NCBI GenBank assembly: GCA_905331475.1
Contig: CAJNYU010002392.1
Span: forward strand, 1 to 64,000
Reading direction: 5' to 3'
Origin: Rotaria socialis
Taxonomy: Eukaryota; Rotifera; Eurotatoria; Philodinida; Philodinidae
Length of the DNA: 64,000 nt
The notes below the pieces were generated by a model. It worked only from the letters and a program-made list of their open reading frames with translations. It made no database searches and had not been told where the DNA came from. This document shows positions 61,777 through 64,000 of this stretch, piece after piece (the stretch's first letter is position 1; each line of letters starts with the position of its first letter). A program made the translations under genes and the position numbers.

Positions 61777-64000
61777 ATGTTCGATCGAATTTGGACTTTT
61801 TTGATTTTCTTATTTGATTATTTATCAATTATTGTTAAAACTTTACCACGTGATATTCGTGGTCTTTATAAAATATTTCGACATTCCATAATAATTAAAT
61901 ATCATGTATATCGTAAACGAGATTTTATTGCTATATTTCGTGATAATGTGAAATGTTACAAATCAAAGTCATGTTTTATTTTCGAAGATACATCTCTTTC
62001 GTTTCAACAAGTTTGTTTATTTATTTAAAAAAATGCATATTGACTTAAATAATCTAGTTTAATTTTTGTTTTCGATTTTCAGGTCGAGGATTTAACAAAT
62101 CAATTAGCAAATTACTTCTTAGCTGAAGGTTATTGTCATGGCGATGTTATTGCACTTCTGTTAGATAATTCTATTGAATATCCATGCGTATGGATTGCAT
62201 TGAGTAAAATAGGTTGTATTACAGCATTAATCAATTCAAATTTACGTGCCACACCACTTCTTCATTCTATTCGAACAGTGAATGCTAAAGGTATTATTAC
62301 TTCAAAGCAACTTCTTCCAGGTAAACTCACAATGTTTGACGTTTGTTTTTTCGTCTTCAAAAACTTAAAATTTTAATAGAAGTCGAATCAGAATTAAAGG
62401 AATTAAATGTGAATAAAGTCTATTTATTTGATCCAAAGCAAAAATCAGCAACACATTTTTCTAATGGTCACTCATCAATGTTACCATTTGAAACAGTTCA
62501 ACTATACGACAAACTTGAACAATGTTCAACTCAACCTACAAAACCTATTCCATATAATTTAAAACGTACGATAATTACATTAATAGAAAATTTAAATATT
62601 GATTATTTTTCTTATTCTTTATCTTGATTAGATCCAGTCTTCTATATCTTTACGTCCGGAACAACTGGTCTACCAAAAGCAGCTGTTATTAAGCATTCAA
62701 GGTTGATTGAAGAAATATTCATTAATTTTAGTGTAACAACAAAATAATTCAAAATCCTTTGGTTAAGAAATTTAGAAAAATTCTAATCGATCATAGCTAA
62801 GAGACGCATCCGATCCGCTTAACACTACTTTAAAAAAAGGATAAGAAGAAAGTAAACGTCCTTCATGCTGCAATGAACCCAGAAGAAAGAATTCTTGATG
62901 TCATATTTCAATCAACTTTAATTCAGCATATTACAGTACATACTAAGTATTAATATGTAGTTTTAAAATTGCTGCAATAGGACAACAAGGCTTTTATATT
63001 TGAGTGATATAATAGTTGCACGAAGCGAATATTGATAAGAGCTAGCTAAGAGAAAAGAGCGGTCTATTGAAAAATAGGATTCTTTCTCGTATTGATGTTG
63101 CGCAGTAATTTTAGTGCTCTTTTATAACATACTTAAAAACAAATTCTTCGATTGCCTAAACTACAAAAAAATATGTTGACAATGTCTGAAGGGCTCATTA
63201 GCGAAAGGAAAATTGTTTACATGAGTTACATATAATGAGGCCGTTTTAAAATAGAAACATATGCAAATAAAAGCAAAACTCGATTTATAGCTATTAATTG
63301 AAGAACGTCTTTATCTGCGTAGGAATTCAAACGTATTTTAATACGAAAGAACTCTTTCATAATTTGTTCTCTGAAGTATTTCTTCTAAGCGAAAGAACTT
63401 CTTTTGTTTTTTCAAAATAAATATAAAAACATGTTGTCGAAAAAACGATCTCAAATAAACAATGCTCATGTTTTCAACTACTGTTCTCTGCGCTATTTCT
63501 TTGTACAAAACTAAATCTGGGTGTAGTATGAAAACTTTGATTATTATTAGTTGTTCAGTAAGATATTGTTTTTATGTTTATGCAAGTATTTCTGAATTTA
63601 AGATCTATTGTAAACTCTATTTCAAAACAATTCATATGATTTTTGCTTTTTAACATGATCATATATTCATAGCTTACTATGTCTCTAAAACACTAAGATG
63701 CTCTAACAGTTCTTGTTTCGATTAATACTTCTGGCATGATAGAATCTAACTATCAAATACAACAGTCATTAAATTTAAGAAAAAATGCTGACAATCGAAC
63801 AAATCGGAAATAACATTTTAGCTCTAAAAACAAAATGTGCGAAGCTTATCCAAATGCCATCAGGATAGTTGAATTCTCGTCGAATACTGATGATATGTAT
63901 CAATCTAACTAAGAACTAAAATGACTATGCTAAAATTTCTTAATTTACTATTGATCGTTCTCTACAGATTTTTTCTTGGTTCATTTGGTTTTATTGTGGC
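61777..64000 (+). CDS. SLC27A/FATP long-chain fatty acid transport protein / acyl-CoA synthetase, 5' part
   Basis: Exons are 61777-62010, 62083-62320, 62380-62565, 62632-62701 and 63968 onward past the window end; phases match throughout. The partial product is about 254 residues of an expected 600-700. An N-terminal membrane segment ([16 protein letters not shown]) is followed by the FATP signature order: [52 protein letters not shown], and the AMP-binding P-loop [14 protein letters not shown], then the KHSR-FF step that opens the next exon. Members couple fatty-acid uptake to CoA activation using ATP at the plasma membrane or ER. Exon 5 is inferred from the in-phase codon split AG|A and the family pattern HSR-F/Y-F/Y. 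Intron 4 is 1266 bp, far longer than the others. Which FATP paralogue cannot be told. Confidence 0.86.

Overview
The window looks like nuclear DNA of a small-genome metazoan, most likely a bdelloid rotifer. It is AT-rich. Introns are mostly 47-80 bp with GT-AG ends, and the genes are ordinary animal genes: M1 aminopeptidase, trypsin-like protease, glutamate-cysteine ligase modifier subunit, GH47 mannosidase, Arkadia-like RING ligase and fatty-acid transport protein. Short G/T-rich tracts resemble the TGTGGG telomere unit I recall for bdelloids. One intronless kinase-like gene looks foreign, as is common in bdelloids. The taxon is an inference; no rRNA or mitochondrial marker is present.

Layout. 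1-12 kb is gene-poor: one PMP3-type mini-protein (2592-2827), then a dense field of non-autonomous DNA transposons. These include a three-level nested insertion (3977-5426), hAT-type MITEs, and foldback elements with arms of about 185-390 bp. A five-exon gene of unknown function (12079-13058) starts 31 bp after a CACTA-like element. At 17-23 kb lie a membrane aminopeptidase N (+) and a trypsin-like protease with a Pro/Thr tail (-). 23-31.7 kb is non-coding and repeat-rich. At 31.8-39.8 kb two housekeeping genes sit on the minus strand: GCLM (nine exons) and ER alpha-1,2-mannosidase (twelve exons, one single-base frameshift). At 42.1 kb is an intronless APH-fold kinase-like gene. At 44-52.7 kb are two tandem paralogues of a type II membrane protein with two LamG-like domains. 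Their 5' halves and upstream regions are nearly identical and their 3' halves are diverged. An assembly join with an unmerged 222-bp overlap lies inside the first copy. 52.7-59 kb is non-coding with two more transposons and a sequence gap. At 59-64 kb are an Arkadia-like RING-H2 gene and the 5' part of an SLC27A/FATP gene that runs off the window.

Functional relations. The genes do not form a pathway. The aminopeptidase, protease and LamG proteins are probably cell-surface or secreted. GCLM serves glutathione synthesis. The mannosidase serves N-glycan trimming and ER quality control. Exon models were built by hand by requiring GT(GC)-AG borders, matching phases and family conservation. Eye-level comparisons of repeats give approximate borders unless a target-site duplication is stated.
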